Shown here one piece after another: positions 1 to 12,302 of a stretch of 64,000 bases of DNA. The stretch covers positions 3,100,001 through 3,164,000 of the forward strand of contig OZ024928.1 in NCBI GenBank assembly GCA_964017235.1. The letters run 5' to 3'. The translations under genes and the position numbers were made by a program. This DNA is from Sabellastarte sp. h YS-2021. Its lineage: Eukaryota > Annelida > Polychaeta > Sabellida > Sabellidae. The stretch's first letter is position 1; every line of letters starts with the position of its first letter. The notes below the pieces were generated by a model, which did no database searches, was not told the DNA's origin, and was given only the letters and a program-made list of their open reading frames with translations.

Positions 1-1120
1 TAGAATTCACAGTTTTATCTCATGTCTTGTCAACACCAGAAGCAGAACTCTCAATTTTTGTCTGAGATTTTTGGTGAAAATTACAGTCTTTTTCTGGGTG
101 AGACAGGTTACGACCTTGGCTAATACAGAATGAGCACAAATGCCTTTGCAATTTACCCCCTGATTCATGATCTCTTGTGTAGGTGCACAAACCTTGCTGG
201 TATTTGCCCAGTTTTGTGTGCTACTATGCTTCTGTGCATGTGCACGTCTGATCCTGTCAATACGTTGTGTATCCTGCCATGACACCATGTCCGTCTCCAT
301 CTCGCAGAGGAGCACGGTGTGTGATGCCTTTGTGTTTGCCCAGCTAAAATCGAAGGCATCCTCCATAAGGTCGTTCAAATACATTGCTTTCCGATTTTTT
401 AGACTCAATTCTTCCAAAATATCTTGAGCAAAGCCCTGGACAAATTGAGTCAACAATAACTGGTCATAGTAAATTCTTTTCTTTGTGACCCCCCTCCAAA
501 AAAATGAATCTTGTGGCCAGGCCACCTTCTTTGAAACCAGGACATCTACACCCCCACCCCTTTTCGATTTCAAACGAACACACTCATTACCTTCTACATG
601 TGACGTGCTTTCTAATTCAGCTAAACGTGCATCTACTTTTTTCTGTACAGCTTTTGATGATTTTAATAAAGACAAACAAGGTAGATCTTCCTTCGATGAT
701 GGTTCTGACGTGGAACGGAGTAACATTTTTTTGTTTTTTACTTCTATAATGTTTTGGTTTTTTACTTAACTTCCTAATGTCCTTGGTCCTATTCTCTGTC
801 TCCTTGTCCTGGATTCTGTCCTCCATGTGGTCGTTGACCTTGTGCAGTTGCTGCAGAATCATGGCTTGTATGTCTTTTGTCTTCGACAAAGCGCTGGCCA
901 TATTGTGGTCACTGTCAGAGTCGTGTGAGGCTGCGTTCCCGAGAGCTGGTGCTGCTTTAAGTTTACAGTCCTGCTGTTTTACGACTCTTGCTGCCTTGCT
1001 CTTCTTCTGAATCAACTGAATTACTTGTATGTCCTGATTGTCACTATCACTGGAACTAGTGATCTCTTCTACCTTGGCAATCTCTGGTTGAATTGAAATG
1101 CACAAAGACGATGAAAACAA
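1..1120 (-). pseudogene. ORF1/gag-like remnant of a DIRS-like retroelement, cut by the window edge
   Basis: Two overlapping minus-strand frames (617-1120 and 7-726) encode pieces of one protein. The upstream piece is charged and low in complexity, with an acidic Ser/Asp run. The downstream piece holds a block that I recall from ORF1 proteins of DIRS-type retroelements in marine invertebrates: KLKSKRGGG-type start, then TKxRIxYDQLxLTQFVQGF, FSWANxKASHxVLLCEME and DRIRRAHAQKH. The frames overlap by about 100 bp, so a frameshift separates them. A second frameshift lies near 180-240, because below it a different frame carries a Cys/His cluster (HLCSFC, then HPEKDC) expected at the C-terminus. RT, RNase H and recombinase genes would lie left of position 1 and are not visible. 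Assignment to DIRS rather than another retroelement class is a judgement from memory of the family. Confidence 0.5.
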
Positions 1121-2249
1121 CTAGGGTAGACCGTCTCTTTGTGCCCTTCAAGATCAAGCCTGAGGTTGTCAAAGTAGACTAAATTCACACTCCTCCACGT
1201 CCTGGGAAATGCACTGGCATAGGTTTAACTGTTCTTTAAATGCCATAGATTGTTTGATATATAACACAATAAACTAGTGAGTCTAGTTAAAATACTAAAA
1301 CGAGTAAAAATAAAGGTCCAAGTGTTACATAAAACAAATTCTAGGAACATTCCCAGAAATTTCCAAGATGTCCGTTCAGTACACATTTCAACTTCACACT
1401 GAAACCTTTTTGTTCAATCCAAGGCAAGCTTGCTACATCACTAGGGATAACACTTAGCAACACAGGGGGTACCATATTTGGAGCTTACATAACCAGTTTT
1501 CTTTAGGGTGCTGTCACACTGCTCCGAACCCACAGTCCTGGCTGGGAGGGAGGACTGACAAACGTGGTGCCTAGACACCACTGATGAAAATCCAGTAAAC
1601 AAATTTGATGCAGACACAGAATATGTATGTCAATGACAAAATGTCTTCAAGATCTGTTCTCATGACACATATAAGTTCATTGTTTTTGGATCTAAAAGGT
1701 TGCTTATTATATCGCCAATTATTTTACGAACTTAAAAACAAGTTTTTCAATAACTCACAAAGGTTCAGATTGAGTTTAGCCATGCCAACCTAATAATACT
1801 AATAATATCAGTATCAAAAGTATACAACAGATTAACATATATGAAACAACTATAAGCAGCCTGGTTATGAAGCAAAAGTTAGATTAGACCATTTATAAAC
1901 AGTTTTTCAGATGATGCACTGTGTGCAGTGGAATGAATTTCATGTCGATATTTGCTCTGTCGCCAAACTAAATTGTCCCAGACAAAAGATGAAACTTAAT
2001 AGACTCAAAGGGGTGTTTTTACCCCTCACACCCCTGATAACCTATTTACATTTCAGGCTGTATTTCTGACAGTTATAGACAGCAGGATAAGCAGAGGTAG
2101 TATGCTGTACTAAACGTATATTCATTGTTCACACTTTTATACAGAAAAAATAGCAATTGAAGAGGAAAATGCCCATTTTAACCTTGGACCTGACTGGGAA
2201 AGTTGGCTGTTGCCTACCATTGCAGAATTTTGACAAGTAGAATGTACAG
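1121..2249. other. AT-rich stretch, no gene recognised
   Basis: I see only short frames without recognisable domains and no repeat ends. It may include 5' sequence of the retroelement to its left, but no boundary is visible. Confidence 0.4.
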
Positions 2250-2835
2250 AGGCCGATTCCACGAACGGACTTAAGCCTGGTTTTGGGCTTACGTTTAAGA
2301 CTTTGTTCTTAAATTCTGTCAAAAGTGTGCTAAGTCAGCGGGCTTAGACTTAATGGATTTCACCAAGGGGCTAAGTCCATGGATTTGCTAAGTCAGTGGA
2401 CTTAGATTTAAGTCTGGTTAGTAGTGGACTTAAATTTTGTAAAGAGGACTTAAATATGGCCACCATAAACTTTTCTCCACTTCAAAATTTGAAATGGCTG
2501 TAAATAAAGTATAATTACACAGAACACCTCACTAAAGTGGTCGTTTGGAAGTTTATATGTGGCAACAAGGTTTTCCATTTCAAAACAGCCCTTTTCCTTA
2601 GATAAAATACATCAAATGAAGGATATATGGCACCACTATTATATTTTGAATAGATATAAAAGGTCACATGATACAGAAAACCACTGTGGTTATTTGATAA
2701 GCTTGGACTTAGCTAAGTCACCTTTGTGAAATCCATTTTAAGTCCCAGACCTAGTTAAGATCAAAGTCTTAGATTTAAGTCCCTGACTTAGCCAATAAAG
2801 GGACTTAGTTTAAGTCTTTTAGTGAAATCGGCCCC
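2250..2835. mobile_element. MITE with terminal inverted repeats
   Basis: The left end reads GGCCGATTCCACGAACGGAC and the right end, reversed, reads GGCCGATTTCACTAAAAGAC, an imperfect terminal inverted repeat. The interior is full of GACTTAAGTC-like words in both orientations, so the element could fold on itself. No coding capacity is seen. No target duplication could be fixed with certainty, so the superfamily is open. Confidence 0.65.
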
Positions 2836-4350
2836 TGGTTTCCTTTACCCTTAAAACCACCAATGTATCTATATCATATGTTAAAAGCCACGATAAACCC
2901 AAATAAATAAATAAATAGATATGAAAAAAATAAATTTGCTTGGGACACTATGCAGCTTTATTGTTAAAAGAATATTGATATTACCATGACAAGAGTTTCC
3001 AAGATAGGTTGTTGGACCCACAGGAGTGGTCACAGGGAACTTATGACTACAGATTTGTCAGAAGTAAACACCATATAAATGCCACAAATGTTTTAAAACA
3101 CACTGAATATTTTATAACAGTCTATGAACACTGCAATTATGCTCCTGACTCTATGAGTATAAAGATTGGTCTAGTGACCTACAATATTTTTACTTATAAC
3201 AACACAATCAGGAAAATCGGAAGTTAAACCTGTAAAGGTGAAACTGGGACATTAAGCATTCATATGAAAAGACATTGCAGTTATTTATGATCACTCACTT
3301 TCAGACATAAATTTTATATGTAAAGGAAAGCAACAGAAGTTAATAATGAATAAGTTATCTCATTTATTTTCGCGGCTTTTCACTAAGACAGTAATTGTTC
3401 CAGTATCATTGATGAAACAAATGCAGACTAGACTTTGAATTCAAATGGAACAATGGCAGGGACACAATGGTTTGGTTTAAATATTTTCTATTGTCAACTA
3501 AAGGTTCCATTGTGGTTTAGGTCTGATGCCTCTGTATCAATTATGGCACACTGACAATGAATAAACCTGACGAATTGTTTCTTTTGATCATTCCTATTGC
3601 AGGTCACTCACGCACCTTATTGTAGTGGTTTCAATTTGCAACAATAATTTACTGCACTGAATTATTAAAATTGCTTTTTGCTTTGTCTACTTAAGCAATG
3701 TCTTTCAACTCTTTCTGTATGTTTCCATGCAAGAGATATCAACAGATACAACAGTTTTCCGTTTAAAGTGCAATCTAATGTAATGATACTTCCATTGTAA
3801 TCTCTGTGGTCGAAAACAGAATGTATGCAACTAGTGGAGTAGGACAGACTTACCTAAACTAAAACTTAAGCTATTTTCCACATTGTCCTATGTGACCAGA
3901 TTTTCTTAAATTTGCACCAAGTATGCCAATGTTTTATTTATATTATTTTCACATATTTAAAATGAATTTGTGTATGACCGTATAATAAATGTGGTTTATA
4001 TAAAAGTGAGTCATTATTTCATTTTAATTGTATTCGTGTAAATGTTACAAAATGCTTTAGTATGGCCTACACCAAAGTTTTTGCTATTCTGTGTTTTAAA
4101 GGGTTACTATCCTCCAAAATTTACTATATCTTTTTTTTCTTGTTATCAACTCAACTAATGTATTTATATACATTACCCATAGTTAGAACGCTCAAAACAA
4201 ACCACACACTTTATAAAATGACTTTTATTACAGGCCTGTCAAGGTAACAGTACACTCTTCTCACTTCGGCAAATTCACCAGTGAGCCGGTGCTCTTACGT
4301 CAGCAGTGCCCCACTAGAGAATCTGGCTATAGCCTATCTCAATATATGTT

Positions 4351-4398
4351 TGTGTTTAATACAGTATACATGTCTGTGTTTAATACAGTATACATGTC
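4351..4398. repeat. 24-bp perfect tandem duplication
   Basis: TGTGTTTAATACAGTATACA followed by TGTC occurs twice head to tail. Confidence 0.85.
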
Positions 4399-4710
4399 TT
4401 ATTTTCAGGATCATTTAATTTAAAAGTATTTTTTATCACAATAAATGTATAAGATAAATGTCAGAAGGAAGAAAACTAAAAACTGGCCCTTTTTAAGTAT
4501 TTAAAAACAGGATAACTTTACATACAGTACTGAAAAATTACAAGTAGAAAGATACAGCAGGGCATATCCTTAATAAAAGGTGATATAACAAAGTTATGTG
4601 CTTAACATAATTGAACAAATGTTTAGTGAAGATGAAAATAAGATGATTTACTAACTTTACTAACTACCAGATGCAAAAAATAGAAGAATTAAGATGTGAG
4701 TACGGGGAAA

Positions 4711-4788
4711 ATTGAAATAATAAAATATCTGGATAATAACTCAATGGCCATTGAAATAATAAAATATCTGGATAATAACTCTATGGCC
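4711..4788. repeat. 39-bp tandem duplication
   Basis: Two 39-bp units starting ATTGAAATAATAAAATATCT, differing at one base (TCAATGG against TCTATGG). A third partial start follows at 4789. Confidence 0.85.
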
Positions 4789-6439
4789 ATTGAAATAAAT
4801 ATGTGAAAAGGATTTGTATATGACAAGTAGTATATGACAAGTAGTAGATTCAGACATCTGAATTTTCCTCAGTATTTCTTCAGATAAAAATAAGTTTCTG
4901 AGATAATGGAACTCATATGGACTGAATTAGTGATGGTCATATAACATTGCTAGTTTTTGAGAAATGAGCAGTTCAATACTATAATTTTTCCTACCTGTTT
5001 TCAAACCATATCCTATTTGGTGGAGCCTAGTATTTATTACTAAATAAATTATTACTACGTATTGTCTTATATTTGTATCATCACCTGTATGTGTGAAGTA
5101 TATAACTGAAATGGATAAAGAGGATACATACTGGGCCTTCATTTTTAAACTCTAATTTTAAACAAAAATTTCTTCAGGGTAAAATGTCTAATTTTCATAT
5201 TGCAGTAAAAATTCACTTAGGTGGAAATGTTTTGGATAGATACTGACCCTACGAACAAAATTGGGCAAATTCCAATTGGATGAAAATTATTATTTGTGGC
5301 ATTACTGCGATGTACTTACTTAAATTTATATATATTGGTAATAACTTTCATATAACTTTATAAATTCGATATACTATATCTCATTTCAATTTAGAATTAT
5401 GAAATATACAAAACAGTAATAATTAGAAGACTCCTCAATATCATTATCATGCTTATAACCTGACCAAAATGACCAGTATATTTCCAATATTCCACATAAA
5501 CCATGAGATACAGGAATAAGATTATATTTTCTTCAGCTGATCACACAGTGTGTGTATATGTGATGAACATGAAAAAACCCACTTGCCAGTACTGCACTGA
5601 ACTATACTTGGAGTCTTGGATACCTGAATCACACACACAAATCTGATAACAGAATGTTTATAACCTACAAAATAAACTTTCTTATTAGGTCACCCTTAAT
5701 GTACTTTATTTTGTAGTAAGTACAGTAATGGAAACCTGATTAAATCATGCATCTAATATCCTTTTTTTACAATTCTCTCTGTGTTAACTGTGCTGGTAAA
5801 TCACCACAATTAATGGGTCAGTTTTATTACTTTTCTCATCATTTTGTCAGGTTATTTAATCTTTTTACAGGCTAAAACATAAGGCCATGATAAAGCACAG
5901 TATGTATAGTATCTTGGTTCTCTTTCTCAGTTTTAAAATGAGGCCATTTCAAGTATATCTACACTTCTATATCTGAATGACTTACCGGTGCATAAAACAG
6001 AGAAAATACATGGGCCATCATGATGTCAGTGCACACACCCACTACTACACCAGTGCACTCGGCAATTTCCGTGGCTTGGTCTCAGTTTTGCCATATATGG
6101 CAAACGTGTATTTTCTTTAATTGCTGATTACTCAGTAATTAAGCTGTGTTTCAAAATTCTCTTTGGGGAAATGATCTACCATATTATAATAAATATTTTA
6201 AGGGCCTTTTGTTTTTGGGGTGTAATAACCCTTTAAGCAACAGTTCCAGTGTTCATGAGAGTATATCAGACGGCCAGAGAATGAATTATCACTGTTATGT
6301 CAGATCAACTTTTGTGTTTTGGTATTTTGTTTAAAATAACTATTCCAGTGTATGCACTGGTATTTTAACACACCTGCTTGCAACATATATCTGTAATCTT
6401 ACATATGCTTAAGTGTTTCTTATGTTTCTAAAGAACAGA

Positions 6440-7010
6440 TACATAGGTTGAAAGCATGTTTCCCTATTAACGGCTTAGGTAGTCCTCTCTCTTCGGTTGA
6501 GTCAATCAAGAACCTGGGCCTCTGGTTTGACTTTGATTATTAATTACAATGTATCCAAAATATAGTCGATACACCAGTATAACTGATTTTATTTAGAAAT
6601 TGAATTGGCTTCCTGTTGAACATTGAACAGCGTTTAAAACAACCACACTTGTTTACAAGTTTCTTCAAACTGGTTTTCTCAAATATTTTGTAACATATTT
6701 TTCTTCTTACAGTAGTTCTTATAGTTCCAAGTACAATTAGTAGAGTGTTGGTGAATTCCTTATTGTTCCAGAGTTTCGTCCGTCTACGCAAAAGTCTGTC
6801 AAACAGTCTGGTTAGCTTTTCATGACCCCACTGTTTGTATTGCTTTTCATTACGAGATTTGTGTATTGCCGCCTAAAGAATGAAACTTAAACTCTACCTC
6901 TACACCAAGGCATCTGCACTGAGTCTCTATATCTCCCTCACATTCTTTGTGGTGTTTGACCGTTTCTCTATCCCTGAATGCTGAAAATGGCTGTTATTGT
7001 GATGTTGTAC
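6440..7010 (+). pseudogene. Remnant of an L2/CR1-like non-LTR reverse transcriptase
   Basis: The plus strand reads SSVESIKNLGLWFDFD near 6488, the block that follows the palm domain in Jockey/CR1/L2 reverse transcriptases (usually VKNLGVxxD). Past a stop come an IGFLLNIEQRLK block, matching the usual HWLPVxxRIxFK, and then S.SLRDL-like words. Several stops and frame changes interrupt it, so it is a dead 3' fragment. No endonuclease or upstream RT is present, which is typical of 5'-truncated LINE copies. Confidence 0.6.
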
Positions 7011-7129
7011 TTTAGTGCTCCCTTAAAGGGAAAATTAAGCTCTTTAAAATCCAATTAAAATGAGAATTAGAATATAAACTCTTCATCTTTTGTTTTTAAG
7101 AATTAGATGCAGTGTTGCATCAAGTTGAA

Positions 7130-7376
7130 CTTGAGCCAAAACAGCTTATAGTGTTTATTATAGTACCATGGCGTCATGGTGTGTTAACACACTCCCTCCC
7201 ATCTCTGAGGCCAGTTGTTCAAACCCCGGACCCTATACGGGAAAGTTGGTATTTGCTTAGAGTTGGCAGTTTACTGTACAGAACCTTGACCAACTGTATG
7301 TACCGGTTCATCTACCCAGAGAACTACCCACCGTAATATCACCTGTACAGCATTGAAAGCAACATAAACCCTCAAA
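7130..7376 (+). mobile_element. tRNA-derived SINE copy, degenerate
   Basis: Aligns by eye over its length with the better copy at 58951: a tRNA-like head with a CTCCCTCCCATCTCTGAGGC stretch and a decayed B box (GTTCAAACCCC), then the body GGCAGTTTACTGTACAGAAC, CTGTATGTACCGG, ATATCACCTGTACAGCATTG, and the tail AACATAAACCCTCAAATG. Many substitutions mark it as old. Confidence 0.75.
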
Positions 7377-8818
7377 TGAAAAAAAATTATACTTTTATTC
7401 TAGTATATCATGAAATACTATTGATACCTTTCAGATACCTGTTGTTTTGTTTTTATTTATGTCCTTCTTTTGCTTGGGAACAGATTCCCTTTCAAGCTCA
7501 TTCCATTTTTTTTTTTTTGGAGTACAGTGTGTAGAGTGCCAATGAGTCACACACGGGACAAATATTGTATTTATTCTGAACCTTTAAAGAACATAATGTT
7601 TGGATACCCTATGGTCAGTAGTTTACCATTGTTTCTTCACAGCTTCAGACAAAATTTGGTCTCAACAAGTTATTTGAATACAGGCCCAGATACCTGACCC
7701 ACCCATCTACCTGATTCGTGAATTTGATGTTTATTTGTATTTTTATGCCAGTTAAATCAAAAGTTAGTTACTTTTGTGTCTACTTTATTGATCAGTATTT
7801 GTATTTGCCTTGGGTTCATTTGTGTGAACATTTGCATCTTGTTTATTTGGTATATTTAATTTGTTTTGTAAACTTTCTACTCAAGAGATATTTTATGATA
7901 GCTGATTTTGGACTTGGGGTTGGGCTTAATTAAGTAATTAAGTGCAGTTCTTTGTTCTTTTACTTTTATTTTTCACTGTGCTCAAGTACTGGGATATTGT
8001 TTTTCTTTTTGGTGAAAGTAGTTTGGTATATATTGTGGTTGGTGTGTGCGAGTGTATTTTGTGTCAAATTCTAATTAAATTTGTTAATTGTTCTAGTTAT
8101 TTTATTTTCAGTATATTTGGATATATATGTGAGTTTGTTTTTTCCTCCCTTCTGTTTTTGGGTGTGTGTGTATATTTTCATTTAGTTTCATTCTAAATGT
8201 GTTATTGATCGTATATTTATTATTATACATAATCATTTATGTACTTCCATTTATTAAATTTTGGACTGAAGGAGTGTGAATGAATGTGCTGAGTGAAGTT
8301 GAGAGAGTGGTGAGTTTTTATTGCATTTTGCCTAATTTATTGCTTATCAATAGCTACTCGATTGTATTCCGGATTTATAATAATCATAAAGTTTGGTGTA
8401 ATTTATTGCTGATCAATAGCTTGTCAATTATATTCCAGTCGGGCATTCTGGGTTAGTTTGTGTTTAAAAAAACTGTTGTATTCATTTTCATTTTTTGACC
8501 TGTTTGTTTATGTCCTTATGTTGGATTAATGTGAGCTATCTGCTATATAGACTTATTTATTGACCATTACTGTTTTATCTTTTGCATAGACTTTTATTAT
8601 TATCAACTTTTGCAGTGAATGAGATTAACTTTGACCTAGTTGTCAGTGAACTTGTATCTTCTGAGCCCTTATATCTTTAGTTTTCTAAGTACAAGTATTT
8701 TTGAATTCTTGCTTTTGATTAGAGTACTTTTTACACTTTTGACACTTTGAATTCACATATATATTGAACTGGTAGAACCTTGAGATATTTTCTGACAGCT
8801 CATGAGTGAAGTGACACC
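7377..8818. other. T-rich stretch before the first Gypsy element
   Basis: No recognised gene. Two related words (TAATTTATTGCTTATCAATAGC-like, near 8332 and 8400) form a short local duplication. A 5' LTR matching the candidate 3' LTR at 14390 was looked for here and not seen, so any 5' part of that element is lost or unrecognisable. Confidence 0.4.
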
Positions 8819-10172
8819 ATGTTGACATCTCAGATTGTATACATCAGCGGGTTGGACTCCGATTATGACCCAGTTGAAATTTGTAACAACTTGAAATTGG
8901 ATATCAGTCCGGATATGGTCATCCGTGATTGCATCCCACATGATCATGGTCTTTTTATATTTTTTGTAGATATCAGAGACATCACAACCAGCCTCGTGAC
9001 AAGATTGTGACAGTCCAGACACTTACACCAAAACTGACTAGCCTTCTGGTTAGCCTGAAGCCAAGCGTTCTTGGAGCTTATTCCAAGCCTGAGCAGGTGG
9101 GAAAGATGGGAATCACTGAATCAACATCCAAGATTGAACCCAAGATGAGTGACATCCTTGAGGCAATTGGAGGATTGTCGATATTACAGAAGAAGCAGTT
9201 TAGTGAGGCACTTTGAGTTTTCCTGGACCCTCTAGTGTCACAGGGAGTTGCTTATCAGCCTGTGCTGAAGACAGTCAAGCCTATTTTTTCAGAGCCACTG
9301 CCTCACTAGCCACCGACTGGTCTTCCGGCTGGACCCTTTGAGTCAACACCATTTGGTAACCAGACTTTTTACTTTGGCAACCAGAATACTATGCACAGTG
9401 TAAGAGTGAGTACTTTTTCTGGTTTGTTCTAGGAACAATATCACCATGACATGAATTGCGTGATTAGACAAGGTTGCCCAGAAGATATGGTGTTGACTGC
9501 TATCAAGAGGTCCATTAAAGGCCAGGCGCAGGGGCTTGTTCTTCGCATGGGGGGAGTGCTTCTGTCAGCCATATTCTTCAATGCTTTGAAACGATGTTTG
9601 GAGATGTTAATCCTCCACATGTGTTGTTGGTCCAGTTTTATGCTGCAGAGCAAGGGGCTAAGATGAGTAGCACTGAATGGTATGCCAGGTTAGAGGATAT
9701 AGTTTCCAAGATTACCAGAAAGGATGTTTCCATCATCAGCCCGGACAATTATGACATTGTGGTCAACACACAGTTCTGGACACAGCTGTGCAGCAGTAAG
9801 ATCAAAGATGCCCTTAGGCACAAATTTGATGCTTTGGCTGGCAGTCCCAACTTCATTGTGAAGGCAAGGAAGACCGTAAAGGTGCAACAAGCAGATGCAG
9901 AAATGTCACCAATGTTTCAGAAAGGGTTCGATGAAATCCTCGCCAGGCTCACAGCTTTGGAAACCAAGTTTTCACAGGTGACACCATCTTCAACATCTGC
10001 AGCATCCACCCCATCCCAGCCTACGCAACAGATACAGAGGGAATCACGACCACAGGGGTCAGGAACAGGTTCCAAGAAGACTGTGCGATGTTTCAAGTGC
10101 GACAAGCTGGGACATATTGCAAAAAACTGCCGCTTAAACTTCAAGGGGTCAAAAAACAAGGGAGCGGTCTGA
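8819..10172 (+). pseudogene. gag: Gypsy gag remnant with CCHC zinc knuckle
   Basis: Three successive frames (8819-9010, 9007-9216, 9594-10172) with a decayed stretch between them. The first starts MLTSQIVYISGLDSDYDP. The last contains a capsid-like helical region, a Ser/Thr/Pro/Gln-rich linker near 9990-10060, and a perfect CX2CX4HX4C knuckle, CFKCDKLGHIAKNC, at about 10090-10131, followed by a basic tail. In a working element this protein packages the RNA. Here the frame is broken by at least a stop at 9216 and a damaged segment at 9217-9593, so no complete product is expected. Confidence 0.8.
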
Positions 10173-10228
10173 TCCTATGATTTAGTGAGATATATTGTTG
10201 GCAGGGTTAATGAACTCGCATTGATTGT

Positions 10229-10423
10229 TTGTGGAAAGGAGGTATCCCCCCAACATTCCTGGATATAGTTTCAATGGTCAGCACTATGGCAGCAAGTCTT
10301 TGTACTTCTTTGGACTTGACTGTTCAGCCTTTGGACAATTTGTTGTCTATTGAGGATGCAGGTGGTCATAAAGTTCCCTATCTGCGATTGGTAGAAGTTG
10401 CAATACAGTCGCCTGAGATTTAG
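10229..10423 (+). pseudogene. Retropepsin-like protease remnant, catalytic triad lost
   Basis: The frame reads FLDIVSMVSTMAASLC where an aspartic protease should read D-(S/T)-G-(S/A), so the catalytic Asp is present but the following S/T-G has become I-V. The downstream LLSIEDAGGHKVPYLRLVEV fits the flap region of Gypsy proteases. A stop at 10421-10423 ends it. Identity rests on position between gag and RT and on this pattern. Confidence 0.6.
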
Positions 10424-10871
10424 ATAGGTGAATTCCCAATGATGATGCTAGTTGTGAGTTCCATTACTTCTTGGTACCAATAAACAAATACCGACATTCA
10501 CCCCGACCGCATCTGTAAAAATGTGTTGTATGCTGTTACTGGGCAAGACCTTAGGACTTCCAAACTGGTTACTATGTCACCCAATGGTCATGTAATCATT
10601 TATGATCAAACACAAACCTCAGCAGTTTGCCAAAAAATGACTGTTTGTATGGAACAAAAGTCTGGGTTACAAAGGGGGTTATGGTTACACATTGTAAACA
10701 TTGTATCCCAAGGAAGGTCAAAGACTAGGTTACCCATTGACCTAGTGAATCATTTGTCACAGCCTGTTACCATTACAGCAAAGACTCACATTTGTGAGTT
10801 ATACAGTACCGAGGTCAGGTTGGCCTTGAGAAAGGAATCATTCTGCAGATTTCCTTGACAATTTCTCTCAT

Positions 10872-12295
10872 ATGAAGGAAACCTTATCTGATGGGCAGGT
10901 CTGCGAGGTGCAAAGACTGTTGGTGAAGTGGAAGTCAGTGTTTTCGCTTCATCATTTGGACTTGGGTCTGACAACTAAGGCAGAACACCATATGCGTCTT
11001 ACAGACAATGTGCCTTTCAAGGAGAAGCCACGACCCATCCCTCCATCCATGTACGAGGAAGTTCGGGCTCATTTGAAGGAAATGGAGACACTTGGTGTCA
11101 TCCACAAGTCTCAGAGTCCATATGCTTCCAATGTCGTTATTGTGCACAAGAAGTCTGGTGCTTTGAGATTTAGCATTGATCTAAGAGCGATCAATCGCAA
11201 AACCATTCCTAATAGATACAGTTTGCCACGTATCGACTCAACATTGGATGTGTTATCTGGGGCTAAGTGGTTTAGTGTACTGGACTTAAAGGCTGGTTAT
11301 TGGCAGGTACCTCTTGCAGAGGAAGACAAATGTCAGACAGCTTTTACAGTCGGTCCCTAGGGGTTTTGGGAATGCGAACGCATGCCCTTTTGTTTAACCA
11401 ATGCCCCAGCTACTTTCCAGAGACTAATGGGGTGATCTCTACCTGTCATTTTGCCTGCTTTACTTAGACGACATTGTCATCTTCAGTAAGACTTATGAGG
11501 AATGTCTTGTTCACTTGGAGGCAGTGTTTCTGAAGCTGGACTTAAATTGGGCCCAACCAAATGTCAGTTTTTACGAAAGGACACAAAATACCTGGGACAT
11601 GTCATTTCAGAGGTATCTCGATCCTGATAAGATAGCCAGTGTGAAATCTTGGCCTGTGCCAAGTTCCATGAATCAAGTCCAAAGTTTTGTTGGATTTATG
11701 AGCTTTAATCGGGGATTCATCAAAGATTTTGCCAAAATTGCAAAGCCACTATATCAGCTGGCCCAAGGGGGAGTGCATTATCAAACAAAAACCAGGACAA
11801 AGGTTAAGTACCCTCCTTTTAAGTGGGGACCAGAATAGCAGCATGCTTTTGAGGTTTTAAAGCAAAAGTGCTGTGAAGTGCCAGATCTCGGTTTTGCCGA
11901 TTACTGAAAGCCTTTCATTTGATGGCTAAGGTGCTGTGTTGTCAGAGGAACAGAATGGCGTGGAGCGGGTGATCGCTTATGCTAGTCGTGGGATCTCCAA
12001 GGTTGAGTGAAACTATCCTGTCCATAAGCTTGAGTTCTTGGCATTGAAATGGGTGGTCACAGAGAAGTTTCACGATTACCCCTATGAAAATACATTCTCT
12101 GTGATCACAGACAACAATCCCCTGACTTATGTGCTTAAGTCAGCCAAGTTGGATGCCACCGGGCATAGGTGGGTTGCACAGCTGGCAAATTACCAGTTTA
12201 CCTTGACATCTTTTCCAGGCTTTGCCAGTCATGCAACAGGCTATTTCTGGTGTCTTCACTCGGGATTGTCAGTCATTCCTGGATACTTCCATTGA
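10872..12295 (+). pseudogene. pol: Gypsy reverse transcriptase and RNase H remnant
   Basis: 10872-11360 carries RT blocks: PFKEKPRPIPP, LGVIHKSQSPYASNVVIVHKK, RFSIDLRAINRKTIPNRYSLP and FSVLDLKAGYWQVPL, the last with the first catalytic Asp. A stop (TAG) follows AFTVGP at 11360. The next frame carries FCLTNAPATFQRLM and the YLDD catalytic box near 11464. Further blocks (thumb, 11515-11838) continue past frameshifts, and the RNase H part near 12000-12290 includes LEFLALKWVV and ITDNNPLTYVL. RT copies RNA to DNA and RNase H removes the template RNA. The breaks (11360, 11450, 11838, 12010, 12295) mean the protein is not made intact. Confidence 0.9.
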
Positions 12296-12302
12296 TTAGT
12301 TA

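Larger units (their letters stand above)
2836..6439. other. AT-rich intergenic or intronic DNA without recognisable genes
   Basis: About 3.6 kb with only short frames lacking known motifs. Two small perfect or near-perfect tandem duplications occur (listed separately). I looked on the minus strand for later exons of the DEG/ENaC gene (for example the FPAVTIC region) and did not find them. Confidence 0.4.

Noticed and set aside
7718..8196. Hydrophobic plus-strand frames as membrane proteins
   Set aside because: T-rich DNA yields Phe/Leu/Val-rich readings; no family pattern or splice context.
8270..8750. 5' LTR of the first Gypsy element
   Set aside because: No stretch here resembles the candidate 3' LTR at 14390-14741.
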